DNA of 64,000 bases from CSP1-5 sp964348275 (GTDB taxonomy: Bacteria > Methylomirabilota > Methylomirabilia > Methylomirabilales > CSP1-5). The stretch is taken from positions 56,770-120,769 of the forward strand of contig CAYGBT010000003.1 of the NCBI GenBank assembly GCA_964348275.1, in the 5' to 3' direction. The position numbers and the translations under genes were made by a program. Shown here piece after piece: positions 41,104 through 49,087 of the stretch. The number at the start of each line of letters is the position of its first letter. Positions within the stretch are counted from its first letter, which is position 1. The notes beneath the pieces are model-generated. The model saw nothing but the letters and a program-made list of their open reading frames with translations, had not been told where the DNA came from and made no database searches.

Positions 41104-42369
41104 TCATATCGAGTTCGCATGTGTAGCCGGTCGGACGTGGAGAGGCTCCTCGACCGTCGTACGAAAAATCTCCTTTCCGTTCTGGCCATAGGCGATGGCC
41201 GTGTCGTTGTACACGGTCATCTTCCGGCCGCGTACCGTCGTCTCATAGATCTTGGCCCCCTCCTTGACCTCGTAGCGGAAAATAATCAGGTGGGAGCGGC
41301 GGAAGAGCTGCAGGACTGCCAGAAGCTCCCGGTCGGGGTAGGAGTAGCGCTCAATCGCCTCGTCCACACCTGGCCCAAACATCTGTCGTAAATATTCTCT
41401 GGGCACCCAGCGGGGAGGGATATAGTAGCCGTTGGGCTCCGTGCCGAACTGTGGGTAAAGGGGTAATGCCACCTTGGCGACGTGGACGAGATAGTAGAGC
41501 GGATTGTATCGGTCCTCGGCCCAGGTGCCGTCCCCGTTCATCTTGACGAGGCCCTGGAGGCGCATCTGGCCAATGCAGGCGGCCATGCAGCGCGTCTCCA
41601 TCGGCTGGCCGCCGCTCTCTGGGTCCTTTCCCTCGATCCGCGGGTAGCAGGCGACGCATTTCTCCGAGATCCGGGTGTTGCCCCGATACATGACCTTTTT
41701 ATAGGGGCACGCCTCCACACACTTGCGGTAGCCCCGGCACCGTTTCTGGTCAACAAGGACAATGCCGTCCTCGGGGCGCTTGTAGATCGCCTTGCGCGGG
41801 CATGCCGCTAGGCATCCGGGATAGGTGCAGTGGTTGCAGATGCGTGCCAGATAGAAAAACCAGGTCTTGTGCTCGGGGAGCTTTACGCCTGTCTTGTGGA
41901 ACTGAAATGGTTTTCCCGGGGGACCGACAGGGTTGTCCTCATAAATGTTGGGAGAGTTCCACTCCTCGTCAGTGGGCAGGTAGCCGAGGACCCGCGTGCT
42001 GCCGGGCGTGAGCATCCTCTCGGCCTCAAAGATCGTCTTCCCATCAAACTGGCCGTAAGGTCGCTGGCGATCGTCCGAGACCCTTCCTGACCAGTCCTGC
42101 CTTCCCGGGTTCAGCTTCTCGAGCAGCCTGAGGATCTTCATGTCCCAGAACTGGGGGTAGCCTCCATAGGGTTTGGTCTCGACATTGGCCCACCACATCT
42201 GCTCCTGGCCCTTGCTGAAGGTCCAGGTGGACTTGCAGGCCATCGTACACGTCTGGCAGGCGATGCAGCGGTTGATGTTGAAGACGAAGGCGAACTGTCT
42301 TTTCGGGTAGGCCGCCTGGTAAGGGTACTTCATCTTACGGCCCAGATGCCAGTTGTAGACGTTGCTCAT
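41104..42369 (-). CDS. nxrB: Nitrite oxidoreductase-type iron-sulfur beta subunit NxrB
   Basis: The 421-residue subunit has four cysteine groups: 'CIACQTCTMAC', 'CNHCTYPGCLAAC', 'CRGYRKCVEAC' and 'CVAC' with 'CMAAC'. The N-terminus 'VYNWHLGRKMKYPYQAAYPK' and 'QFAFVFNINRC', together with 'MWWANVETKPYGGYPQF' and the C-terminal 'GTEPNGYYIPPRWVPREYLR', are very close to what I recall of Nitrospira NxrB. No leader is present, so it would be co-exported with NxrA. It carries electrons from the molybdenum site to the heme gamma subunit. The gene overlaps the small upstream gene by four bases. NxrB-like subunits also serve periplasmic nitrate reductases, so the direction of the reaction is not settled. 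Confidence 0.85.
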   Translation of the reverse strand: MSNVYNWHLGRKMKYPYQAAYPKRQFAFVFNINRCIACQTCTMACKSTWTFSKGQEQMWWANVETKPYGGYPQFWDMKILRLLEKLNPGRQDWSGRVSDDRQRPYGQFDGKTIFEAERMLTPGSTRVLGYLPTDEEWNSPNIYEDNPVGPPGKPFQFHKTGVKLPEHKTWFFYLARICNHCTYPGCLAACPRKAIYKRPEDGIVLVDQKRCRGYRKCVEACPYKKVMYRGNTRISEKCVACYPRIEGKDPESGGQPMETRCMAACIGQMRLQGLVKMNGDGTWAEDRYNPLYYLVHVAKVALPLYPQFGTEPNGYYIPPRWVPREYLRQMFGPGVDEAIERYSYPDRELLAVLQLFRRSHLIIFRYEVKEGAKIYETTVRGRKMTVYNDTAIAYGQNGKEIFRTTVEEPLHVRPATHANSI

Positions 42370-42662
42370 GGTTCTGTCTCCCTTTCGCCGTCACGAGTAA
42401 CAAAACGGACACCGCCCCAGGCGTCGATGCATTCCTTGATGATGGACTCGATCGCCTCTTCTCCCAGGGCGCGATAGGCCCCGTGCGCTGCGGCGTAAAA
42501 CGGATTCTTGAATAGGCCCAGGAGGTGCTTCCCGTCGTAGCCCAAGCGAATAAACTCCTCGGCAAAGACGTACGCCATCTCGCGGATTGCTTCCGCCTGA
42601 GCCGGGAGGACGACACCCACCAGGACATCAGGGTCGTTGGGATCAGGGTCTTTATATGGCAT
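42366..42662 (-). CDS. Small conserved-looking protein between nxrA and nxrB
   Basis: The 98-residue soluble protein is acidic at the start ('MPYKDPDPNDPDVLVGVVLP') with a helical middle ('QAEAIREMAYVFAEEFIRLG', 'HLLGLFKNPFYAAAHGAYRA') and 'ESIIKECIDAWGG' near the end. I see no cofactor motif and do not recognise the family. Its four-base overlap with nxrB and placement 84 bases after nxrA make it part of the NXR unit. A small helical protein wedged between alpha and beta genes could be an assembly factor or a regulatory subunit. No function can be read directly. Confidence 0.75.
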   Translation of the reverse strand: MPYKDPDPNDPDVLVGVVLPAQAEAIREMAYVFAEEFIRLGYDGKHLLGLFKNPFYAAAHGAYRALGEEAIESIIKECIDAWGGVRFVTRDGERETEP

Positions 42663-42746
42663 GATCTTTCCTCTTCACTGGTCTGACTTGTTTTGGTGCC
42701 TCCTGTCCCCTCCCTAACCCTCTCCCGTAGCCGGTCCCCCTCAAAA

Positions 42747-45700
42747 TCACTCTTTCACCTTTGTCAGGTCACCGGCCAGGTAGCGCTTCATAAAGTCGCT
42801 CTCATTGTCAGGTGTGTAACCGGTGGTCGCCGGCTTCCATATCCCCTGAGCGCCAAGACCGCCGTCCTCCGCTTTGGTGATCCGCACCAGGGTCTCTTTC
42901 GGCACGGTGTTGATCGCATGGTTGTCGGCTTCACCGCCGAAGATGAAGCCCATGAATACCTTCGACTTATGGAACAGGTTGTCGGTCTGATGCATCGGCA
43001 TGTGCCAATTGCGCGTGACGGATTGCTGCGAGCCATAGCGGAGGTTTGCCTGGTAGCCGGTATTTTCCGAGAGCGCGCGACCGTCGGGGCGTGTCTCGTG
43101 GGCCTTGACACTCCTTTCTGTCGCGATGAAGGGGGCGTGCTTCATCATGACGATGTTGTAAGGATAGGCGTGATTGTATTTCACACGGAGCATGCAGCGC
43201 GACACCTTGTAGAAGGGGTCGTTTGGGGTTGCGCCGAGGTAGGGGCGATCAGCGGGGTTAGCATCCACGTAAACGTAATCGCCGTCGTTGATACCCAGGT
43301 TCCGGGCCGCCTGAGGGTTGATGTGAAGCTGGTGCTCTCCCACCGTGGGGGCACGCTTGTCGAGGCGGTAGGGGTCGCCGAAGTTCGAGTCGTAGAGCAT
43401 GTGCCAGTCCACGTTCGACCAGCCGCTGTGCACCCGGTGGCGCGTCTTTGGCGTAAGGCAGTAAAACCGGAACCCCTTCTCCCAGAGAAAATTCTTTGTC
43501 TGTTTCACCCTGCTCCAATGCAACTTGACGTTGCGGATGGTGCGTTCATCCCAGTGTTCCGCGGTGAGCGGAATTCCATAGTCCTCGGGCCGAACATATG
43601 GATTGGAGCTCACGATGACGTTAGGCAAGTAGGGTGTGGCCTCCGGCCCCTCGCGGTGCACGATGAAATTCTCCCCGTACTCGATTGCCTCAGGGATATC
43701 GGCATAGGCATGGAGTCTCCCAGTGTCCGTGTGAAACGGCTGCGAGTCGTGGATCTGCTCGTAGAAGGGGATGCGGGGGTAGGTGCGAAAGTTCATGAGG
43801 CAGCCCCCCGGCGGACCATGCTTCCCAGCCATGATGTCGTCGAGTTTGAAGCCTGCGGTCGTGGTGCAGGTATCGAGCAAACGCTGGATATAGACCCCAC
43901 GCTGTCTCGGTGCGGCGAACTTGAAATGATCCCTAAAGCGCCCTTCACCTGTCACTTGGGCAAGGGCGTTGGCGATGCCGGCCAGGATTATCAGATCGTC
44001 CTTGCTGTCGAACACCGGTGGAATGCCTCCCTTCCAAATCTGCAGGAAAGGATTTGAACAGCTTGCCGTGACTTCCAGTCCCTCGAACTCGAGCCAGCTA
44101 TTCGCAGGCAATGCGACATCCGCATACTCGATGGAAGCAGTCATCTGGATGTCGATGGCAACAATCATCTCCACGTTGGGGTCGACGTTCTTGATCACGC
44201 CGTAGGCCCACTTGGCATTATTGATGAGGTTGACGTTGTTGAAGATGATCGCTTTTGTTGGCGTTGGCATGTGGCTCTCGCCGGTGAAGTTCTTCCGGCC
44301 AAACTTCGGTGTGTTGAGGATCAGCGCCAAGTCGCCGTGGTTCCAGTAAGCGGGCTCTTCGTCTTTGGCGTAGCCGCGAACTTTCACGTCTCTGCCGTGC
44401 GCCGCTGGGTCTAGATTCGCATGGAATGGGTCCTCGGCCACCCACCCCTTGAACCCAGGTCCGGTCCAAGGGGATCCCTGGAACAGGGCCGCCTTGTAGT
44501 TCCCTGCCCAGGTATGGCAGCCGGCTCCAGGCTTGCCGATGTTCCCGGTTAACATGAGCGGCAGATAGGCCGAACGGTTCATCTCGGTGGCGTGGAACCA
44601 GTGGTTGATTCCCTCACCCTGGTGGATGGCCACCGGCTTAATGGTGGCAAGGTCCCGGGCGAGCTGTTCGATGAGGTCCTTCGGTGCGTGGGTGATCTCC
44701 ACCACGGTATCCAGATCGTAATCCCTGAGGTGGGTCTGATAGAGTGTCCACAGTGTGGCAACTTCGATCTCCGTGCCGTCCACCAGCTTGATCCTGAACG
44801 TCCCTTCCAGAGTGGGGTCCAGCCCCTTCTTCGCCATCGTCTCGCCCACGTCATCTCGCGTCAGAGCGGCGGGGCCGTTCCTTTTCCGGTCCCAGATCAC
44901 GTAGTCGCCAAGTTTGGTGTGCTGCTCCCTTGTGAAACCTTGGACCTTTACCGAAGGGCCATCCGGTGAGAGGTCGGACGAATAGTTGGGGAAGACCTCG
45001 TGAGCGCGCAGACGGCTCAGGGTGTCGGTGCGGACGAGGAGGGGGAAATCGGTGAAGCGTTTGACGAACGTCTCATCGTACCACTTGTTGTCGATCATCA
45101 GTTTCGTAATGCCGAGCCACAGCGCCGTGTCAGTCTGGGGGCGGATGGGAATCCAATAATCGGCTTTGGTCGCAGGGGGCCCATATTCCGGGGTGATGAC
45201 TACGATCTTTGCCCCACGCTCCATGCACTCGATAAACCAGTGGGCGTCGGGGAGCTTGTTTTCGACAAGGTTCTTTCCGTCCATAATCATGAGCTTGGAG
45301 AAGCGCAGGTCGTTGAAATCGCAGTCCGAAGTTTGGAGCCCGTGGACCCACGGGTGTCCTGGCGCCTGATCGCCGTGCCAGGTGTAATTGGACCAGTTGC
45401 GACCGGCGAGTGCCTTCTCAGGAGCCACCCCGCGGACCTGGGCGTCCAGCAACGCGAGCGAGTTGTTCAGTCGGTACATCCCATATTTGCCAATGACACC
45501 GAGAAGACCCATCCCTCCGCGCATCTTGATGCAGCGCGTGCCAGCGCCCCCGGTGGCCTCAACCATCTCGGGCTGGTAGCCCTGGGCCAGAAGCCGTTCC
45601 TTTCCCTTCTCGCCGCTATAGCGGGTCGAAATAGCGACGAGGGCCTTGGCGATGTCGTGGGAGGCATCCTCCCAGGAGATCTGGACAAATTCATCCTGTC

Positions 45701-46217
45701 CCCGCCGGTCAAACTTGTACTTTGCCTTGTTCTCCGGGGTCAGCTCGGGAAACCCTGCGTCGACCCACGCCTTCCATCCCTTGCGGACAATTGGATGCCG
45801 TAGGCGATAGGGTCCATAGATGACCCGATGAAAGGTGTAGCCCTTGGCGCACTGGCGTGGGTTCCAGTTCGGCGTCGCTTTATCTCCGTAGAGATCGGCG
45901 TAATTCTGGTAGTCATAGGTTGACCCGAGTCTGGTCACAATCTCGTTTCGCACGTAGGCCCGCACCCGACAGGCATGCGTGTCATTGGGGGAGCAGACCC
46001 AGTCGAAAACACGATCATATTTGTACTGATCGCGGTAGATCTTCTCCCAGGTGCGCTCGACCGAGCCGGCAAGTGGGTTCTCATCGGGCCTGGCAGCCGC
46101 GAGGAGTCTGAGCGGCAATCCTGCGCTTAGTGCGGCGGTGCCACTTCCTATGCCGAGCCAACGTAGGAACTCCCGGCGAGTTAAGCCAGTTATCTCAAGA
46201 TGCTCCTCTCCCTTCAT
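42747..46217 (-). CDS. nxrA: Nitrite oxidoreductase-type molybdenum alpha subunit NxrA
   Basis: The catalytic subunit has 1156 residues. The Tat leader 'LTRREFLRWLGIGSG' places it in the periplasm. The FS0 cluster region contains Cys75, Cys83 ('CSPNDTHAC') and Cys123; Asp283 in 'HGDQAPGHP' is the predicted molybdenum ligand. Long stretches follow the periplasmic NXR pattern ('GGMGLLGVIGKYGMYRLNNS', 'SNYTWHGDQAPGHPWV', 'KLPDAHWFIECMERGAK'). It oxidises nitrite to nitrate, or works in reverse, with electrons leaving through NxrB and NxrC. It has the same length as, but is strongly diverged from, the alpha subunit at 11321. It lies 29 bases after the nxrC-like gene. Perchlorate- or nitrate-reductase relatives are the alternative. 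Confidence 0.83.
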   Translation of the reverse strand: MKGEEHLEITGLTRREFLRWLGIGSGTAALSAGLPLRLLAAARPDENPLAGSVERTWEKIYRDQYKYDRVFDWVCSPNDTHACRVRAYVRNEIVTRLGSTYDYQNYADLYGDKATPNWNPRQCAKGYTFHRVIYGPYRLRHPIVRKGWKAWVDAGFPELTPENKAKYKFDRRGQDEFVQISWEDASHDIAKALVAISTRYSGEKGKERLLAQGYQPEMVEATGGAGTRCIKMRGGMGLLGVIGKYGMYRLNNSLALLDAQVRGVAPEKALAGRNWSNYTWHGDQAPGHPWVHGLQTSDCDFNDLRFSKLMIMDGKNLVENKLPDAHWFIECMERGAKIVVITPEYGPPATKADYWIPIRPQTDTALWLGITKLMIDNKWYDETFVKRFTDFPLLVRTDTLSRLRAHEVFPNYSSDLSPDGPSVKVQGFTREQHTKLGDYVIWDRKRNGPAALTRDDVGETMAKKGLDPTLEGTFRIKLVDGTEIEVATLWTLYQTHLRDYDLDTVVEITHAPKDLIEQLARDLATIKPVAIHQGEGINHWFHATEMNRSAYLPLMLTGNIGKPGAGCHTWAGNYKAALFQGSPWTGPGFKGWVAEDPFHANLDPAAHGRDVKVRGYAKDEEPAYWNHGDLALILNTPKFGRKNFTGESHMPTPTKAIIFNNVNLINNAKWAYGVIKNVDPNVEMIVAIDIQMTASIEYADVALPANSWLEFEGLEVTASCSNPFLQIWKGGIPPVFDSKDDLIILAGIANALAQVTGEGRFRDHFKFAAPRQRGVYIQRLLDTCTTTAGFKLDDIMAGKHGPPGGCLMNFRTYPRIPFYEQIHDSQPFHTDTGRLHAYADIPEAIEYGENFIVHREGPEATPYLPNVIVSSNPYVRPEDYGIPLTAEHWDERTIRNVKLHWSRVKQTKNFLWEKGFRFYCLTPKTRHRVHSGWSNVDWHMLYDSNFGDPYRLDKRAPTVGEHQLHINPQAARNLGINDGDYVYVDANPADRPYLGATPNDPFYKVSRCMLRVKYNHAYPYNIVMMKHAPFIATERSVKAHETRPDGRALSENTGYQANLRYGSQQSVTRNWHMPMHQTDNLFHKSKVFMGFIFGGEADNHAINTVPKETLVRITKAEDGGLGAQGIWKPATTGYTPDNESDFMKRYLAGDLTKVKE

Positions 46218-46246
46218 GGTCGGACTCCTTTCTCAGTCTCCGCCCT

Positions 46247-47824
46247 TCACGGCTCGATCCGGAGATCCTGCCAAATGGTCACTGATTTTTTCCCGTCGAC
46301 GTCACCGGCGTTCCCGTTCCAGATCGCAAAGGCCACCGGCACCGTCGTGCCAGGTTGAAACCTCACTGCGTCCTTACCGCTTGGCCTTAACGTCCGTCGG
46401 AAAATGACACGGTAGGCACTGACCGAATAGACCCCCTTGGCATAGACCTTTTGATCGATCCGCGGGCGAGCCCGGAGCGTTCCAAATCCCTGAGCCGTGA
46501 GATCCTCGGCCGGACTCTTACGTTGTGGATCGGAAACAACATTCCCGGCACCCCAGCCGGTCACGAAGGTCTTATCGGATTCGAGCGTGAGCGCGTCGCG
46601 CAAGGGTTGCTCAACCGCCGAGCGTAACAGATTCGGATAAGAGTCGATCCCGAGATTGGGATAGATCTTATCCAGATCCTGGAAGGCAGGTTCAAGGTCG
46701 GCCTGGCGCTCCGATTTCCACATCCAGATGTTGACGAACTTGCCGTTCTCGCCCATGGCAAAGAACGGGGGATCACTGGTCAGTGAGAACTCCACCGCAG
46801 CAGCATCCCGGAAGTCCTGCGGGCGAATGGCTGTGTGATCATGAGTGGGGTCAGCCCAGACCAGGAGCAAAGCGAGCTCCTTGCCGTCATGGACCGCCCG
46901 CACGGTTAACTCCTCTGGCCGCTGGGAGCGCCACCAGAGCGGCATGAGATGGAGATTTACCGGCTGGGTAAGACGCCAGGTACCGGAGTCGGGATGATCT
47001 GGGAGTTCCTTGACGCGCGTGGCCACGATTTCAAATTTCTTCATTGCCACGCGCTCTCGCTGCTTGTCGCTTGAGAGCGAGCGGACAAAGTGAACCAGGT
47101 GCCAGGCGTCATCCCCGTAAGCCCAATCGCTCATGGCCATGGGGCTCCCTGGCATGCCAGCGATGATGCGGCGGTAGACGTGGACGGGATCCGGGCTCCC
47201 CTTGAAGATTCCGGCTGTGAGATCGCGCGGACGGGTAGGAAAGCCCTCTTCGTCTATCTGCTTTTCCACACCATCGCCTTTTCCCGTTGCGCCATGGCAG
47301 GAGGCACACGCCTCTCGGAAAAGGTATATAGCGCGCGCTTTTGCTGCGGCATCGTATGGGGGCTCTGGGGGGACATCGATAACCCCTTCACCAACGGTGT
47401 CATCAGGTCCCGGTTTCTTCTGAGGCTTGACGGTTATGGGCTTTTCGGCAAACGACTTGACATAGTAGACGAGGGCCCAACGCTGTTCTTCCGACAGATG
47501 TCCCCACGAGGGCATCGCCGATCCTGGCATGCCGCGTGTAATCGTATTGAAAAGGTCCTGGTCAGTGGGCACGCGGTCCCAGGTAGATACGAGGCGGTAC
47601 CTCGTCTTCACGAAATCGCGAGGCTTCGGATAGAGGAGATAGGCTGCCTCGCCATCCCCTCGCCCATCCAGTCCATGGCAGGCTGCACATTGTCTGCTGT
47701 AGATCTGTTTTCCAAGAGCGAGGAGTTTGCGTGATGGTGGAGGTTTTGATTCAGCAGAGATGTTCATCCCTGTTGCGAAGAGCAGGAAGAATGCCGCGGC
47801 GATAGTCAAAAAAAGCCATCTCAT
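46247..47824 (-). CDS. nxrC: NxrC-like diheme cytochrome c with EbdC-type heme b domain
   Basis: The 525-residue secreted protein has a signal peptide (1-24), two cytochrome c domains (CAACH near residue 39, CASCH near residue 153), then an EbdC-type domain (about 265-525; 'LALLLVWADPTHDHTAI', 'RDAAAVEFSLTSDPPF', 'VPVAFAIWNGNAGDVDG'). It differs from the protein at 31341 by lacking a C-terminal membrane helix. As first gene of the NXR unit it probably acts as the gamma subunit, taking electrons from NxrB through heme b to the c hemes and then to soluble cytochrome c. The gene is preceded by a ruined rrf2 copy. Confidence 0.85.
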   Translation of the reverse strand: MRWLFLTIAAAFFLLFATGMNISAESKPPPSRKLLALGKQIYSRQCAACHGLDGRGDGEAAYLLYPKPRDFVKTRYRLVSTWDRVPTDQDLFNTITRGMPGSAMPSWGHLSEEQRWALVYYVKSFAEKPITVKPQKKPGPDDTVGEGVIDVPPEPPYDAAAKARAIYLFREACASCHGATGKGDGVEKQIDEEGFPTRPRDLTAGIFKGSPDPVHVYRRIIAGMPGSPMAMSDWAYGDDAWHLVHFVRSLSSDKQRERVAMKKFEIVATRVKELPDHPDSGTWRLTQPVNLHLMPLWWRSQRPEELTVRAVHDGKELALLLVWADPTHDHTAIRPQDFRDAAAVEFSLTSDPPFFAMGENGKFVNIWMWKSERQADLEPAFQDLDKIYPNLGIDSYPNLLRSAVEQPLRDALTLESDKTFVTGWGAGNVVSDPQRKSPAEDLTAQGFGTLRARPRIDQKVYAKGVYSVSAYRVIFRRTLRPSGKDAVRFQPGTTVPVAFAIWNGNAGDVDGKKSVTIWQDLRIEP

Positions 47825-47882
47825 CGGACTCCCCCTATTATGAGACCAGCCTTCTCACACCTCTTGACTCGTATCTTCGATC

Positions 47883-48322
47883 TCACCTCCGTTGGCGCTG
47901 GATGGGCTTCCTCAAAGCACGACCTTGAGCCAGGCCGTCCAGCGTTCTCTGCTGTATGAGCTCGACGAAATGTGGTTTAACCATTCCCCACCCGCTGTAG
48001 AGAGGGCAGGGATTGTCATTCCCGCGGCGGGCGCCCCAGAAAATGCGCCGTTGGAGGAGGTCCGGCCCCTGGGGCGCTTCGAGCAGCTTTCGCAGTTTGA
48101 TTTCTGAGGTCTCGGGGGCCGAAGAGTGGCCGCGCTGGCGACCGCGGAACGACTGGAATAGCCCGTGGCGTGGCAGTTTCTGAAGGATCTTGGCCAGGAG
48201 CCCCCTACCGGCAGACTGCTTGCCTCGGCAATCTGCCGGAGCGTGAGGAGCGTCGCCGGCGGCTGCTTGGCCAGATATACCATGGCCTTCAGTCCACACT
48301 CACCCTCGCGGTTTAGGTCCTT
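47883..48322 (-). pseudogene. Decayed Rrf2-family regulator (copy 3)
   Basis: Two frames together reconstruct a third rrf2 copy. The first, up to about 48215, reads 'LNREGECGLKAMVYLAKQPP' and 'TLLTLRQIAEASSLPVG'. After a frameshift the second reads 'LLAKILQKLPRHGLFQSFRG' through to the C-terminus. Compared with copy 1, about two extra bases lie between 48195 and 48225. The start codon position holds AAG (48322-48320) in place of ATG. Two of the three cluster cysteines are Arg ('RRIFWGARRGNDNPC'). These independent defects make a pseudogene much more likely than a sequencing error. It sits upstream of the NXR operon, where its intact relatives head their operons. Confidence 0.85.
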
Positions 48323-48396
48323 GGGCTCAAAGGACCATTCGGCTCTTTTGGCTCCGTTTTGCGTTTTGCGAAACCTAAGCCGTCTAAGATTTGTTG

Positions 48397-48435
48397 TCAA
48401 TGATGCTAATCGGAGAGAAACATGACAATCGTCAT
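48397..48435 (-). promoter_or_regulatory. Conserved two-part control motif upstream of rrf2 pseudogene (copy 3)
   Basis: TCAATGAT lies at 48397-48404 and the perfect dyad ATGACAATCGTCAT at 48422-48435 on the plus strand. The boxes and 25-base offset are identical in design to those of copies 1 and 2. Preservation of the motif while the adjacent rrf2 gene has decayed suggests it still serves the NXR operon downstream. Confidence 0.6.
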
Positions 48436-49087
48436 ATAATTTGGTGTATCACCGAGCTAGGGGCGAGGAGGAGAAAATAGAGGGTTATCTTCGGAGTCCC
48501 CGTCCGCCGCTCTGTGGGTCGCGGGATCTCTCCAGTGAGTCACAGTTCGAGGGGCCTCGTGGAGTACATTTTGAGTTGGGCGGGGATGGAAGGGCCTCAG
48601 GGGATGAAACTGTCTGGCTCGATCTCAGCGGGGAAGCAGAAACGGTTTGCTCTGGGAAGGAAAAAGAAGGCCTATTGGGGTGCAGGAGCAGTCGCCCGGA
48701 GGACCTCGTCCGCCAACCCCTCGAGGAATGCGGGATCTGCGTTCAGGGATTCGGTTCGGCGGAGGGTGAGCCCCAACTCGCGGGCCTTCGCTTGTCCCTC
48801 AAGGTCGATATCAGAGGGAACTTCGGCATCTTGGCTGAGCCTGAAAAAGGAAAAGAAATCTTTGCAGCGTGCCTCAACATTCCAGGCTGACCTGCTGGAA
48901 TTCGCACACTCCTATGATATGATCTCGATTGTCTTTTTGACTCGCCAACGTCATTGAACCTGTTCGGGCTGGAGGGGATCTTGAAACCGCAGCAAATTGC
49001 AGGGATGGAGCGGATCGACCGATAGGGCCGGGCGACGATCCGGGAGGATGCCGATATTCGGGAAGTCTCGGAACGCGGCAACACATC
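48436..49087. other. Intergenic stretch with a gene remnant, no intact gene seen
   Basis: This 650-base spacer lies between divergent units: the rrf2 pseudogene/NXR operon to the left and the plus-strand kinase to the right. It contains the ferrochelatase remnant at 48672-48813. The remaining open frames (for example plus-strand 48441-48890) only shadow that remnant and lack ribosome sites. The promoter of the kinase gene should lie in 48900-49080, but I cannot point to convincing -35 and -10 boxes. Confidence 0.5.
48672..48813 (-). pseudogene. Ferrochelatase (hemH) 3'-end fragment
   Basis: The minus strand encodes about 45 residues ending in TAG at 48672 that match the C-terminus of the intact hemH at 59523. 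It keeps 'DLEGQAKARELGLTLRRTES', then 'FLEGLADEVL' against 'FLEGLANEVL'. Bases 48741-48813 are identical to 59619-59691 (73 of 73), while the outer parts differ at several positions. Homology fades with indels beyond about 48830. It has no start and no catalytic part, so it is a remnant of a second hemH copy or of a recombination event. Confidence 0.8.

Noticed and set aside
8527..47824. A NarI-type heme b membrane subunit for the two NXR/nitrate-type enzymes
   Set aside because: I looked for a five-helix cytochrome b in both loci and found only EbdC-type soluble gamma domains, as in periplasmic type II enzymes.
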